This document shows positions 26,008 through 32,732 of a DNA stretch of 64,000 nucleotides, one piece after another. A model generated the notes under the pieces. The model worked only from the letters and a program-made list of their open reading frames with translations. It was not told where the DNA came from and did no database searches. The stretch comes from an uncultured Desulfovibrio sp. (GTDB lineage: Bacteria; Desulfobacterota; Desulfovibrionia; Desulfovibrionales; Desulfovibrionaceae). The position numbers were made by a program, and so were the translations under genes. Numbering within the stretch: position 1 is the first letter of the stretch; the number at the start of each line of letters is the position of its first letter. Location: positions 1 through 64,000 of the forward strand of contig CAKTDV010000002.1 of NCBI GenBank assembly GCA_934546745.1, given 5' to 3'.

Positions 26008-26493
26008 ATGGACGCCTATGTCATGGACGACGTGGATCGCCGTCTGCTGGATATTATTCAGACTGACTTCCCCCTGTCCCCACGCCCGTATGCGGTGCTG
26101 GGCGAACGGACGGGCATCGCGGAAGAGGAGGCCCTGCGCCGTGTGAACGCCCTGCGTGCCGCCCGTATCATCCGGCGCATGGGGGCGAATTTCCAGTCCG
26201 CCCGGCTGGGCTGGGTTTCGACACTGTGCGCGGCCAAGGTGCCTGAGGATCGGCTGGAGGCGTTTACGGCGGTGGTCAACGCCTGTCCCGGTGTTACCCA
26301 TAACTACCTGCGCGCCCATGCCTACAATGTCTGGTTCACGCTCATTTCTCCCTCAAGGGAACAGGAGGCCGCGACGCTGGAGGCCGTGGAGCGGGAAACG
26401 GGTATTGCCGTTCTCAACCTGCCCGCAACGCGCCTGTTCAAGATCCGTGTGGATTTCCGCATGAAGGAGAACGGCGGCGGGGAGGATGCCTGA
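26008..26493 (+). CDS. Lrp/AsnC-fold siroheme decarboxylase subunit (AhbA/AhbB type)
   Basis: AhbA and AhbB together decarboxylate siroheme to 12,18-didecarboxysiroheme in the alternative heme pathway of sulfate reducers. The 161-aa product has a winged-helix N-terminus (DDVDRRLLDIIQTDFPL) and the family segments IIRRMGANFQSARLGW and CPGVTHNYLRAHAYNVWFTL, where the HNY...YNVWFTL motif holds residues near the siroheme site. I cannot decide between AhbA and AhbB from sequence alone. AAAGGA precedes the ATG at 26008. The queH gene begins at its last base (TGATG overlap), so the two are translationally coupled. A plain Lrp regulator is the alternative but less likely. Confidence 0.82.
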   Translation: MDAYVMDDVDRRLLDIIQTDFPLSPRPYAVLGERTGIAEEEALRRVNALRAARIIRRMGANFQSARLGWVSTLCAAKVPEDRLEAFTAVVNACPGVTHNYLRAHAYNVWFTLISPSREQEAATLEAVERETGIAVLNLPATRLFKIRVDFRMKENGGGEDA

Positions 26494-27116
26494 TGCGCGC
26501 GGACGGCGGTGGACGCCTGCTGCTTCATGTCTGTTGCGGGCCCTGTTCCATCATGCCTGTGCGACGCCTTCAGGAAGAGGGCTTCGAGATTACGGCATGG
26601 TACCATAACCCCAATATCCAGCCGCTGGGCGAATACCTGCGGCGGCGGGAAGCCGTGCTGGAGTGCGCGGGGCGTCTGGGTATCGCCGTTGTCTGCGATG
26701 ATGCCGCGTGGAACCTGACGGAATGGTTGCGCGCCGTGCGTGACAGGGATACGCCGCCGCAACGCTGCGCCTACTGCTGCCGCGGCCGGGTGGCGGCAGC
26801 GTATGCCTATGCGGCCGCGCATGGCTACGACCTCTTTTCCACCAGTCTGCTCTATTCCCGTTATCAGCCGCACGAACTCATTGCCGCCGAGGGGGCGCGC
26901 CTGAGCGGACAGGATGTGCCCGCCCTGCCGGATGCGCCGCGCGATCTTCCCGGCCCGCGTTTTCTCTATCGGGATTTCCGGGAGGACTGGCAGGCGGGTA
27001 TCGATATCTCCCGGGAGTGGGGTATCTACCGGCAGCCGTATTGCGGCTGTGTCTATAGCGAGGCGGAACGCTACGCCAAAAAGCTTTCCCGTCTGGTGGA
27101 TGCGTCCGCCCGTTGA
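26493..27116 (+). CDS. queH: epoxyqueuosine reductase QueH
   Basis: QueH reduces epoxyqueuosine to queuosine in tRNA, the last step of queuosine synthesis, replacing B12-dependent QueG. The 207-aa protein shows the adjacent pair in LHVCCGPCS (about 11-19), the second pair in CAYCCRGR (about 91-98), TSLLYSRYQPHE and the C-terminal QPYCGCVYSE. These Cys residues bind the 4Fe-4S cluster and a second metal. The ATG overlaps the stop of the preceding gene. Its stop at 27116 directly abuts the stop of the convergent sensor kinase. Confidence 0.93.
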   Translation: MRADGGGRLLLHVCCGPCSIMPVRRLQEEGFEITAWYHNPNIQPLGEYLRRREAVLECAGRLGIAVVCDDAAWNLTEWLRAVRDRDTPPQRCAYCCRGRVAAAYAYAAAHGYDLFSTSLLYSRYQPHELIAAEGARLSGQDVPALPDAPRDLPGPRFLYRDFREDWQAGIDISREWGIYRQPYCGCVYSEAERYAKKLSRLVDASAR

Positions 27117-28421
27117 TTACTCCGGACGCATCTCTCCGTCAGGAATAAAGACAACGCGGAACACTGTTGCCTTTTCTTCGTTGCGGCAGGTAATCCGCCA
27201 ACCCAGGCGCGCGCATATGCGCAGCACGAGCGACAAACCCAGACCGCTGCCCTCGGGGGTGAGGCCGTCGGTGCCTGGGCGGGCGGCTCGCACGCCCCGC
27301 TCGAAAATGTTCACATCCACAGGGATGCTTCCCCGGTTGATCACCTCGAATCCCCGTGAATTCAGACGGATGTCCGCGCGCCCGTCTTCCGCATAGCGGA
27401 GGGCGTTTTCCACCAGATTGCGAACGACGGCCAGGGCCAGCTCCCGTTGCGTCCGGATCGGCGCGGGCGGATCGCCGTCTCGGTGCGCTTCGATGCCGTG
27501 TTTCTGGGCGGCCTCGCGTATAAGCGAAGCCATATCCACCTGTTCGAGTTCCATGTGTTCGGGATTGCGCGCCAGCAGCAGCAGAGCGCGCACGGTGGCG
27601 CTCATGCCGGCGGTGGTACGGTTCATGCGTTCCGCAAGAGGCCGCAGCGATGCCGCTTCGGGATGCTGCGCCACATACAGATCAAGAATCTCCAGCCCTC
27701 CCTGGAGGATGGTCAGCGGCGTCCGCAGCTCATGGCTGACATCGCCGGTAAAACAGCTTTCGCGCCGGGCATAGTCACACAGGGCCTTCTCGCGTGCGGC
27801 GATGGCCTCCGCCAGCACGCGCACCTCGGAAGGATGCCTGTCCAGGGGCAGGGGAGGAGGATCGCGGTTTTCGTCCGTCGCGGGCATGTCCCGTTGCCGC
27901 ACGGCGCGGGTCAGCCGTACCAGCGGCGCGCTCAGGCGGTGGGAAAGGACAACGGCTGTCAGCACCGCCGCCACAAGGCCGATACCGATGCAGGTGAAAA
28001 GGGTGCGGATCATGCCATCGCGCAGCGCCCTCAGCTGCCCTGTGCCGCCCTCCAGCGCATAGCGGATATGATCGCCGGTGCGCAGCAGCAGAAAGCCGCC
28101 GCCCCGTTCCTGAAAGTGGATACCATCCGGCAGCCCGGCCCATGCGGGATCCAGCTGCTTGCCCACGCGGAAGCGCAGACGGAGTCCGGCGGCCAGATCC
28201 TCGCCGTAGTAGAGGGGGCGCTTTTCCTCGTCCTCCGCACGCCAGGCGCGTTCCTCGGCCTCAATGAGCATATCCATGATAGGCGAGACGTGCCATTCGA
28301 CAAGATAGGTCTCTATCCGTTCGGACACGATAAAACCGGCCAGCCCTGTTCCGACGCCGACCAGCAGGGCCAGCGTCATGAAGGCGGCCACCAGACGAAA
28401 GCGGATGCCGTGCCGGATCAT
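27117..28421 (-). CDS. sensor histidine kinase, QseC/OmpR-partner type
   Basis: A 434-aa membrane kinase. Transmembrane segments at about 9-32 and 133-157 bracket a small periplasmic sensor domain. A HAMP region follows. The HisKA domain carries DVSHELRTPLTILQGG with the phospho-accepting His at about residue 231. The ATPase domain has NLVENALRYAED (N box) and GSGLGLSLVLRIC (G box). Its ATG overlaps the stop of the response-regulator gene (ATGA), so the pair is coupled. With four YgiW-like genes upstream the locus resembles ygiW-qseBC of enterobacteria. The signal sensed is unknown. Confidence 0.9.
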   Translation of the reverse strand: MIRHGIRFRLVAAFMTLALLVGVGTGLAGFIVSERIETYLVEWHVSPIMDMLIEAEERAWRAEDEEKRPLYYGEDLAAGLRLRFRVGKQLDPAWAGLPDGIHFQERGGGFLLLRTGDHIRYALEGGTGQLRALRDGMIRTLFTCIGIGLVAAVLTAVVLSHRLSAPLVRLTRAVRQRDMPATDENRDPPPLPLDRHPSEVRVLAEAIAAREKALCDYARRESCFTGDVSHELRTPLTILQGGLEILDLYVAQHPEAASLRPLAERMNRTTAGMSATVRALLLLARNPEHMELEQVDMASLIREAAQKHGIEAHRDGDPPAPIRTQRELALAVVRNLVENALRYAEDGRADIRLNSRGFEVINRGSIPVDVNIFERGVRAARPGTDGLTPEGSGLGLSLVLRICARLGWRITCRNEEKATVFRVVFIPDGEMRPE

Positions 28422-29125
28422 GCCTCATCCATCGCGTCAGGGCGCAGGCGGTAGCCCACATGGCTGACGGTCTCGATGCGGGGATCGCCGAAGGGCTTGT
28501 CAACGGCCTGACGCAGTTCATGGATATGGGTGCGCAGGGCGCTGCCGCCGGGAGCGGCGTCTCCCCAGAGCGTGTGTTCCAGCTCTTCACGCGGCACGAT
28601 GCCGGGCGCGGCCTTGAGCAGTTCGCAGAGGATGCGGAACCCCGTGGGGCTGAGGCGCAGTTCGCGTCCCTGCCGTGTGACACGATGGGCCGCCACGTCC
28701 GCCTCTATGCCGGCAAAGCGCAGTGTGCCGCCGCCCGCCGTGGGCGCGCCGTTGTAATGGCCCCGGCGCAGGAGGGCGCGGATGCGGGCCTCCAGCTCCC
28801 GGAGGGAGAAGGGTTTCACAAGATAGTCGTCCGCGCCCGACTCCAGACCGCGCACACGATCCGCCACGGTATCCCGCGCCGTCAGCATGAGGATGGGCGT
28901 TGCGCTCCCATGCCTGTCGCGCAGGGTCTGGCACAGGGTCACGCCGTCCATGCCCGGCAGCATCACGTCCAGGACGATGAGATCGAACGAGCCTTCCAGC
29001 GCCATTTCTAGACCGGCCCTGCCGTTGCGGGCGCAGTCCAGTTCATAGCCCAGCGGTTCCAGATAGGCGTAGAGATTGGCCAGAATGTCTTCGTTGTCTT
29101 CAATAAGCAGCAGGGTCGTATTCAT
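28418..29125 (-). CDS. OmpR-family response regulator (QseB-like)
   Basis: A 235-aa regulator: receiver domain at about 3-115 with the phospho-acceptor Asp in LIVLDVMLPGMDG, Thr in MLTARD and Lys in LVKPFSLRELEAR. It is followed by a winged-helix DNA-binding domain ending IETVSHVGYRLRPD. The true start is the ATG at 29125; a longer ORF to 29155 adds unconserved residues. It forms an operon with the kinase downstream and probably with the periplasmic OB-fold genes upstream. Confidence 0.93.
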   Translation of the reverse strand: MNTTLLLIEDNEDILANLYAYLEPLGYELDCARNGRAGLEMALEGSFDLIVLDVMLPGMDGVTLCQTLRDRHGSATPILMLTARDTVADRVRGLESGADDYLVKPFSLRELEARIRALLRRGHYNGAPTAGGGTLRFAGIEADVAAHRVTRQGRELRLSPTGFRILCELLKAAPGIVPREELEHTLWGDAAPGGSALRTHIHELRQAVDKPFGDPRIETVSHVGYRLRPDAMDEA

Positions 29126-29155
29126 GGTGGAGGAGGGTCGGGACTCCCGCCGCAC

Positions 29156-29192
29156 GCGGAACCGCCGCGTCGTTCAGAGGCGGCGGTTCCGC
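29156..29192 (-). promoter_or_regulatory. intercistronic hairpin between the OB-fold genes and the two-component genes
   Basis: GCGGAACCGCCGC (29156-29168) pairs perfectly with GCGGCGGTTCCGC (29180-29192), leaving an 11-nt loop. No T-tract follows on the minus strand, so it looks like an mRNA-stabilising or attenuating hairpin that would let the upstream genes be made in excess of the regulator. Confidence 0.5.
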
Positions 29193-29243
29193 GCGGGGAG
29201 AGCCGGGAGGTTGGCGGGGAGAAGAGGCCGCTGCCGGATTGCC

Positions 29244-29624
29244 TCAGGGCAGGAGCGCCAGCCCCTCCACATCGACTTCGTTGGGGCGTTTGCCGCTCCA
29301 TTCCACCTCGCCCATGAGACGCAGGCGATCGTGGGGCGTGACCGTGAGCGGGCCGAAGGTCTTCCGTTTGATTTTGACGACCACGCGCCCGCTTTCGTCC
29401 TCAAAGAGGTAGCGGTCTTTGCGCTGCGGGATGCGTTCCACAAGGTGCCCTTCCAGCACACAGGGGGCGTCGTCAGCGGCTTCCAGAACCTGCGCCGCCG
29501 AGGTGACGGTGGCGTTGACGCCCGGCCCCATGAACCCGGCGGCGGGAAGCGTCCGCGGGGAGAGCGCGGCGGCCAGCAGCAACGCCGCCAGCATGGGGAC
29601 GCGCCTGGTAACGGTTCTGCGCAT
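29244..29624 (-). CDS. YgiW/YdeI-family periplasmic OB-fold (BOF) protein, copy 4
   Basis: A 126-aa exported protein with an N-terminal signal peptide (LAALLLAAALSPRTLPAAG) and one BOF domain (VLEGHLVERIPQRKDRYLFE, then VTPHDRLRLMGEVEW). The BOF family includes YgiW and YdeI of E. coli, linked to stress tolerance and to the QseBC pathway. It is the most divergent of the four tandem copies. The ATG at 29624 follows CGGAG and starts 14 bp after the previous gene's stop. Confidence 0.82.
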   Translation of the reverse strand: MRRTVTRRVPMLAALLLAAALSPRTLPAAGFMGPGVNATVTSAAQVLEAADDAPCVLEGHLVERIPQRKDRYLFEDESGRVVVKIKRKTFGPLTVTPHDRLRLMGEVEWSGKRPNEVDVEGLALLP

Positions 29625-29637
29625 AGGCGGACTCCGT

Positions 29638-30039
29638 TTACTGGAGAATCTCAAGCCGTTTGACGTCGATCTTGGTGGGTTTCATCATGTCCTTATCTAC
29701 TTCGCCGAAGATGCGCACCCTTGTCTGGGGCGTCACCGTCTTGCCGAAGAACAGCTCGTGGTCAATATCGGCAAGAATCTGCCCTGTGGCATCCCTGAAC
29801 ATGTATTTGTCGTCGCTGCCCGCGCGGCGTTCCACGATGTTGCCGGTCAGGACGACGGGCGTGTCATCCCAGCATTTCAGGGCCTTGGCGACGGTATCGG
29901 CGTCAACGGCGGTCGTAGGCCCCTGAAAACCACCCATGCCACCCTGAGGTCCCTGAAAACCGGCGTTTTCGGCTTGGGCCGCGCAGGGAAAGGTCAGCAG
30001 GGAGGTCAGGGCGAGGGTGAGAAAGGTTTTTTTCCACAT
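29638..30039 (-). CDS. YgiW/YdeI-family periplasmic OB-fold (BOF) protein, copy 3
   Basis: A 133-aa protein with a signal peptide (LALTSLLTFPCAAQA), a short linker with GFQGP repeats, and a BOF domain (VVLTGNIVERRAGSDDKYMF, VTPQTRVRIFGEVDKDMMKP). The domain is nearly identical to copy 2, so the two arose by recent tandem duplication. AGGACAG precedes the ATG at 30039. Same-strand neighbours on both sides suggest one operon. Periplasmic location is inferred from the signal peptide; ligand unknown. Confidence 0.85.
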   Translation of the reverse strand: MWKKTFLTLALTSLLTFPCAAQAENAGFQGPQGGMGGFQGPTTAVDADTVAKALKCWDDTPVVLTGNIVERRAGSDDKYMFRDATGQILADIDHELFFGKTVTPQTRVRIFGEVDKDMMKPTKIDVKRLEILQ

Positions 30040-30052
30040 GCTTCTGTCCTGC

Positions 30053-30466
30053 CTACTTCACAATTTCAAGGTACTTGACGTCGATCTTGGTGGGTTTCAT
30101 CATGTCTTTGTCCACTTCGCCAAAGATCCGCACTTTTGTCTGGGGCGTCACCGTGCGTCCGGCAAAGACCTCGTAGTCGATGTCTACTATGATGCGGCCT
30201 GTGCTGTCCACAAAGGTGTACTTGTCGTCGCTGCCCGCGAGGCGTTCTACGATGTTGCCGGTCAGGCTGACGGGCGCGTCGTCCCAGCATTTCAGGGCGG
30301 CGGCCACGGTATTGGCCTGCGAACCGCCTACCGGGCCCTGAAAACCGCCCATGGACGGGGCGGCGCCTCCCTGAAAGCCACCCTGAAAACCGCCGTCGGC
30401 GGCAAGAGTGGCGGAAGGCAGCATGAGGGCAACGGCGGCGGCGAGGGGGAGCAGAGTTTTTTTCAT
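30053..30466 (-). CDS. YgiW/YdeI-family periplasmic OB-fold (BOF) protein, copy 2
   Basis: A 137-aa protein with a signal peptide (PLAAAVALMLPSATLAADG) and the Gly/Phe/Gln-rich linker with repeated GGFQG. Its BOF domain (VSLTGNIVERLAGSDDKYTF, VTPQTKVRIFGEVDKDMMKP) is almost the same as in copy 3. AAGGAG lies ahead of the ATG at 30466. The gene ends 13 bp before copy 3 begins. Confidence 0.85.
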   Translation of the reverse strand: MKKTLLPLAAAVALMLPSATLAADGGFQGGFQGGAAPSMGGFQGPVGGSQANTVAAALKCWDDAPVSLTGNIVERLAGSDDKYTFVDSTGRIIVDIDYEVFAGRTVTPQTKVRIFGEVDKDMMKPTKIDVKYLEIVK

Positions 30467-30508
30467 ACGGGCTTTCTCCTTTGCGAGGCTTGTTGGTGTA
30501 TTGCGTTC

Positions 30509-30904
30509 CTACTGGATGATTTCAAGGCGCTTGACCTTGATCCTGACGGGCTTATCCATGCCCTTCTTCACCTTGCCGAAGAGGCGCACTTTGTTCTGGG
30601 GCGTTACCGTCTGTCCAAAGAATTCCTTGGGGCCAATATCGGTCATGATATCTCCTGTGGCATCTCTGAAGAGATACTTGTTTTCAGTACCGCCGAGACG
30701 TTCCACGATGGTGCCGGTCAGCACGGCGGGCGCGCCGTCCCACGCTTTCAGGGCCTTGGCGACAGTGTCGGTGTCGATGGCGGCCGTTGGTCCCTGAAAG
30801 CCGCCCGGGAAAGCGTTCATCTGAAAAGCGCCGTCGGCGGCAAGCGCGGCGGAAGGCAGGATGAGCGCGGCAGCGACGGCGAGGGGGAGCAGAGTCTTCT
30901 TCAT
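30509..30904 (-). CDS. YgiW/YdeI-family periplasmic OB-fold (BOF) protein, copy 1
   Basis: A 131-aa protein, first of the four. The signal peptide (PLAVAAALILPSAALAADG) is closely related to that of copy 2, and the linker has GGFQGP. The BOF domain reads AVLTGTIVERLGGTENKYLF and VTPQNKVRLFGKVKKGMDKP. AAAGGAG precedes the ATG at 30904. The operon promoter should lie in the hairpin-rich region upstream. Confidence 0.85.
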   Translation of the reverse strand: MKKTLLPLAVAAALILPSAALAADGAFQMNAFPGGFQGPTAAIDTDTVAKALKAWDGAPAVLTGTIVERLGGTENKYLFRDATGDIMTDIGPKEFFGQTVTPQNKVRLFGKVKKGMDKPVRIKVKRLEIIQ

Positions 30905-31213
30905 ACGGGGGTTCTCCTTTGGGTTGTGACTGTGTGCCGTTTCGATGAGGTCACCTTGCCACCCCTCCCGTCAGGGAAACGTCAACGCCTTTCCCCTCTT
31001 GGCTCATCAAAAATTTCTTTGTGGTCTGAAACCACCCCTTCAGGGGGGAAGCTTTTCTTGACACACCGGGCAATCCGGTGAAAAACCTTTTCCGTCACCT
31101 CTCCCTTCAGGGAGAGGTAAGCCGCCCGGCAACGTGAACACTTCGGGCCGTCGGGTGCGGTGCCGGCCGGCGGATGGGGCGGCCGCGGATTGAAACATGT
31201 TGCCAAGACTGCT
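30905..31213. other. hairpin-rich intergenic region upstream of the OB-fold operon
   Basis: About 310 bases without a gene. It holds three hairpins of one design with a KTCA loop: TCCC-GTCA-GGGA (30966-30977), CCCC-TTCA-GGGG (31035-31046) and ACCTCTCCC-TTCA-GGGAGAGGT (31097-31118). Two further stems are GTGGT/ACCAC (31021-31035) and CACCGG/CCGGTG (31063-31079). No clear promoter was identified. Confidence 0.6.
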
Positions 31214-31225
31214 ATGTTCATCGCC

Positions 31226-31468
31226 ATGAAAGAGTTAGATCCCCATACCATACGTCCCTGTCTCGCCTGCGGCGGCCATGATGTGCACCTTGAATCCATG
31301 CGGCCTCCCGGCCGGAGGGAAGACGTGTGGCGGGTCGTGTGCGCCTGCGGGCAAACGTCGCAGCAATGGTCTGTCTCACAGGGGGCGGCCATTCGCGCCT
31401 GGAACCGCAACCTTGCCGGGGAGCAGAGCGAGGTTTCCGTCCCGTCCATCACGCGGCACGAACGCTAG
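31226..31468 (+). CDS. small Lar-like zinc-ribbon protein
   Basis: An 80-aa protein whose pattern (RPCLACGGHDV, then WRVVCACGQTS, then GAAIRAWNRN) closely follows the Lar family of restriction-alleviation proteins: CxxCGG, VxCxCG and the terminal AIxAWNRR. Four Cys should bind one zinc. The start is uncertain: ATG at 31226 or 31214, neither with a good ribosome-binding site. Lar is usually phage-encoded, and no phage genes surround it here. Function inferred only from family resemblance. Confidence 0.6.
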   Translation: MKELDPHTIRPCLACGGHDVHLESMRPPGRREDVWRVVCACGQTSQQWSVSQGAAIRAWNRNLAGEQSEVSVPSITRHER

Positions 31469-31558
31469 CAATCCGTCCATGGACGGGAAAATCCGTGTCT
31501 TTTCCGCCTGGCGCGGGCGGCGTGACGTTTGCGCTGACACATCCAAAAGCAAAATGCC

Positions 31559-32032
31559 CTAATGATGGTAGGGCACGTTGCGCAAAATGCATTCGGCGCG
31601 GTAGAGCTGTTCCAGCAGGAGGACGCGGGCCAGCTCGTGCGGCAAGGTCATGGCGGACAGCGACAGGCATTTCCATGCGCGGTGGCGCACGCCGTCGTCC
31701 AGACCGTAGGCGCCGCCCACGAGAAAACACGGCCGCCCGCGTCCGCTCTCGTCCAGTTGCCGCAGCCAGCGCGCCAGCTCCGGCGATGTCAGCGCCGTGC
31801 CGCGTTCGTCCAGAACAAGGGGTACATCCTGCGGTTGCAGGCTTTCCAGCAGGCGTTTTCCTTCCAGCGCGTTGCGCTGTCCGACGGGCAGCGCGGCGTC
31901 CCCGTCGCGAACCTCCGTCAGTTCCAGCGGCCGCCAGCGCGCGAGGCGTCCCGCATAGTGCGCGGCGGCGTCTTTCCAGAAAGGCGTCCTGATTTTGCCG
32001 ACGCTGATCACGCGAAGAGGTTTTCCCGCCAT
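31559..32032 (-). CDS. rlmH: 23S rRNA (pseudouridine-1915 N3)-methyltransferase RlmH
   Basis: RlmH is the SPOUT methyltransferase that modifies pseudouridine 1915 in helix 69 of 23S rRNA. The 157-aa protein, the standard length, starts LRVISVGKIRTPFW and has VLDERGTALTSPELARWL, the SAM-knot FLVGGAYGLDD and the C-terminal MTLPHELARVLLLEQLYRA with final NVPYHH. The ATG at 32032 shares CATG with the divergent tsaC-like start at 32031. Confidence 0.96.
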   Translation of the reverse strand: MAGKPLRVISVGKIRTPFWKDAAAHYAGRLARWRPLELTEVRDGDAALPVGQRNALEGKRLLESLQPQDVPLVLDERGTALTSPELARWLRQLDESGRGRPCFLVGGAYGLDDGVRHRAWKCLSLSAMTLPHELARVLLLEQLYRAECILRNVPYHH

Positions 32033-32732
32033 GCCCGCTTCCCCCTGTGCTTCCGACGGTTCCGTCCGTCCTGCTGGTTCCGGCCTCCCGGTTACCTCTG
32101 CCGTTGCTAGCGCCGCCCGTTGCCTGCAACAGGGGGGACTGGCGGTCTTTCCCACGGAGACCTTCTACGCCGTGGGGTGTCTGGCGGGGTGCGCCGGGGC
32201 CGTGGCGCGTGTGTATCAGGTCAAGCGGCGTTCCGTCCAGCGCCCGTTGCCGCTTCTTGCCGCTTCCCGTGAGCAGCTTGCGCCGCTGGTGCGCCTTGAC
32301 GCCGCGCCGTCCGGCCTTCTTGAGCGTTTCTGGCCCGGCCCGCTCACCGTGCTGCTGCCGCTCCTTCCCGGATCGGCGGCCCTGTCTCCCGCGCTTGCGG
32401 CCTCTCTGTCCCGCGAGGGGTTCGCCGCCGTCCGTGTGTCCTCCCATCCCGCCGCCGCCGCGCTGGCCCGGAGTGCCGGGGGCGTCCTGACGTCCAGCAG
32501 CGCCAACCTCAGCGCGCAAGAGGCTGTCCGCGACGCCGGAGATCTGGATCCCCGGCTGCTTCACGCGCTCGACGGCCCGTGCGATGTGCTGTTTGACGCG
32601 CCTCCCAGACCGGCGGGCGGGCTTCCCTCCTCCATAGTGCGCCCCGGATCCTCAGGCGTTCTGCATATCCTCCGGGAAGGGGCCGTCTCTTCCGACGATC
32701 TCCGCGCCGCCGGTTTCAGCATCGCGCGCTAG
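32031..32732 (+). CDS. Sua5/YciO/YrdC-type threonylcarbamoyl-AMP synthase
   Basis: This family makes threonylcarbamoyl-AMP for the t6A37 modification of ANN-decoding tRNAs. The 233-aa protein has VFPTETFYAVGCLA near residue 41, YQVKRRSVQRPLPLL with the KR and PL motifs, the WPGPLTVLLPL loop and LTSSSANLSAQEA, all diagnostic. The start is uncertain: ATG at 32031 shares bases with the divergent rlmH start, and the first 20 residues are unconserved. Its last 81 bases overlap the convergent clpA gene tail to tail. Confidence 0.88.
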   Translation: MPASPCASDGSVRPAGSGLPVTSAVASAARCLQQGGLAVFPTETFYAVGCLAGCAGAVARVYQVKRRSVQRPLPLLAASREQLAPLVRLDAAPSGLLERFWPGPLTVLLPLLPGSAALSPALAASLSREGFAAVRVSSHPAAAALARSAGGVLTSSSANLSAQEAVRDAGDLDPRLLHALDGPCDVLFDAPPRPAGGLPSSIVRPGSSGVLHILREGAVSSDDLRAAGFSIAR

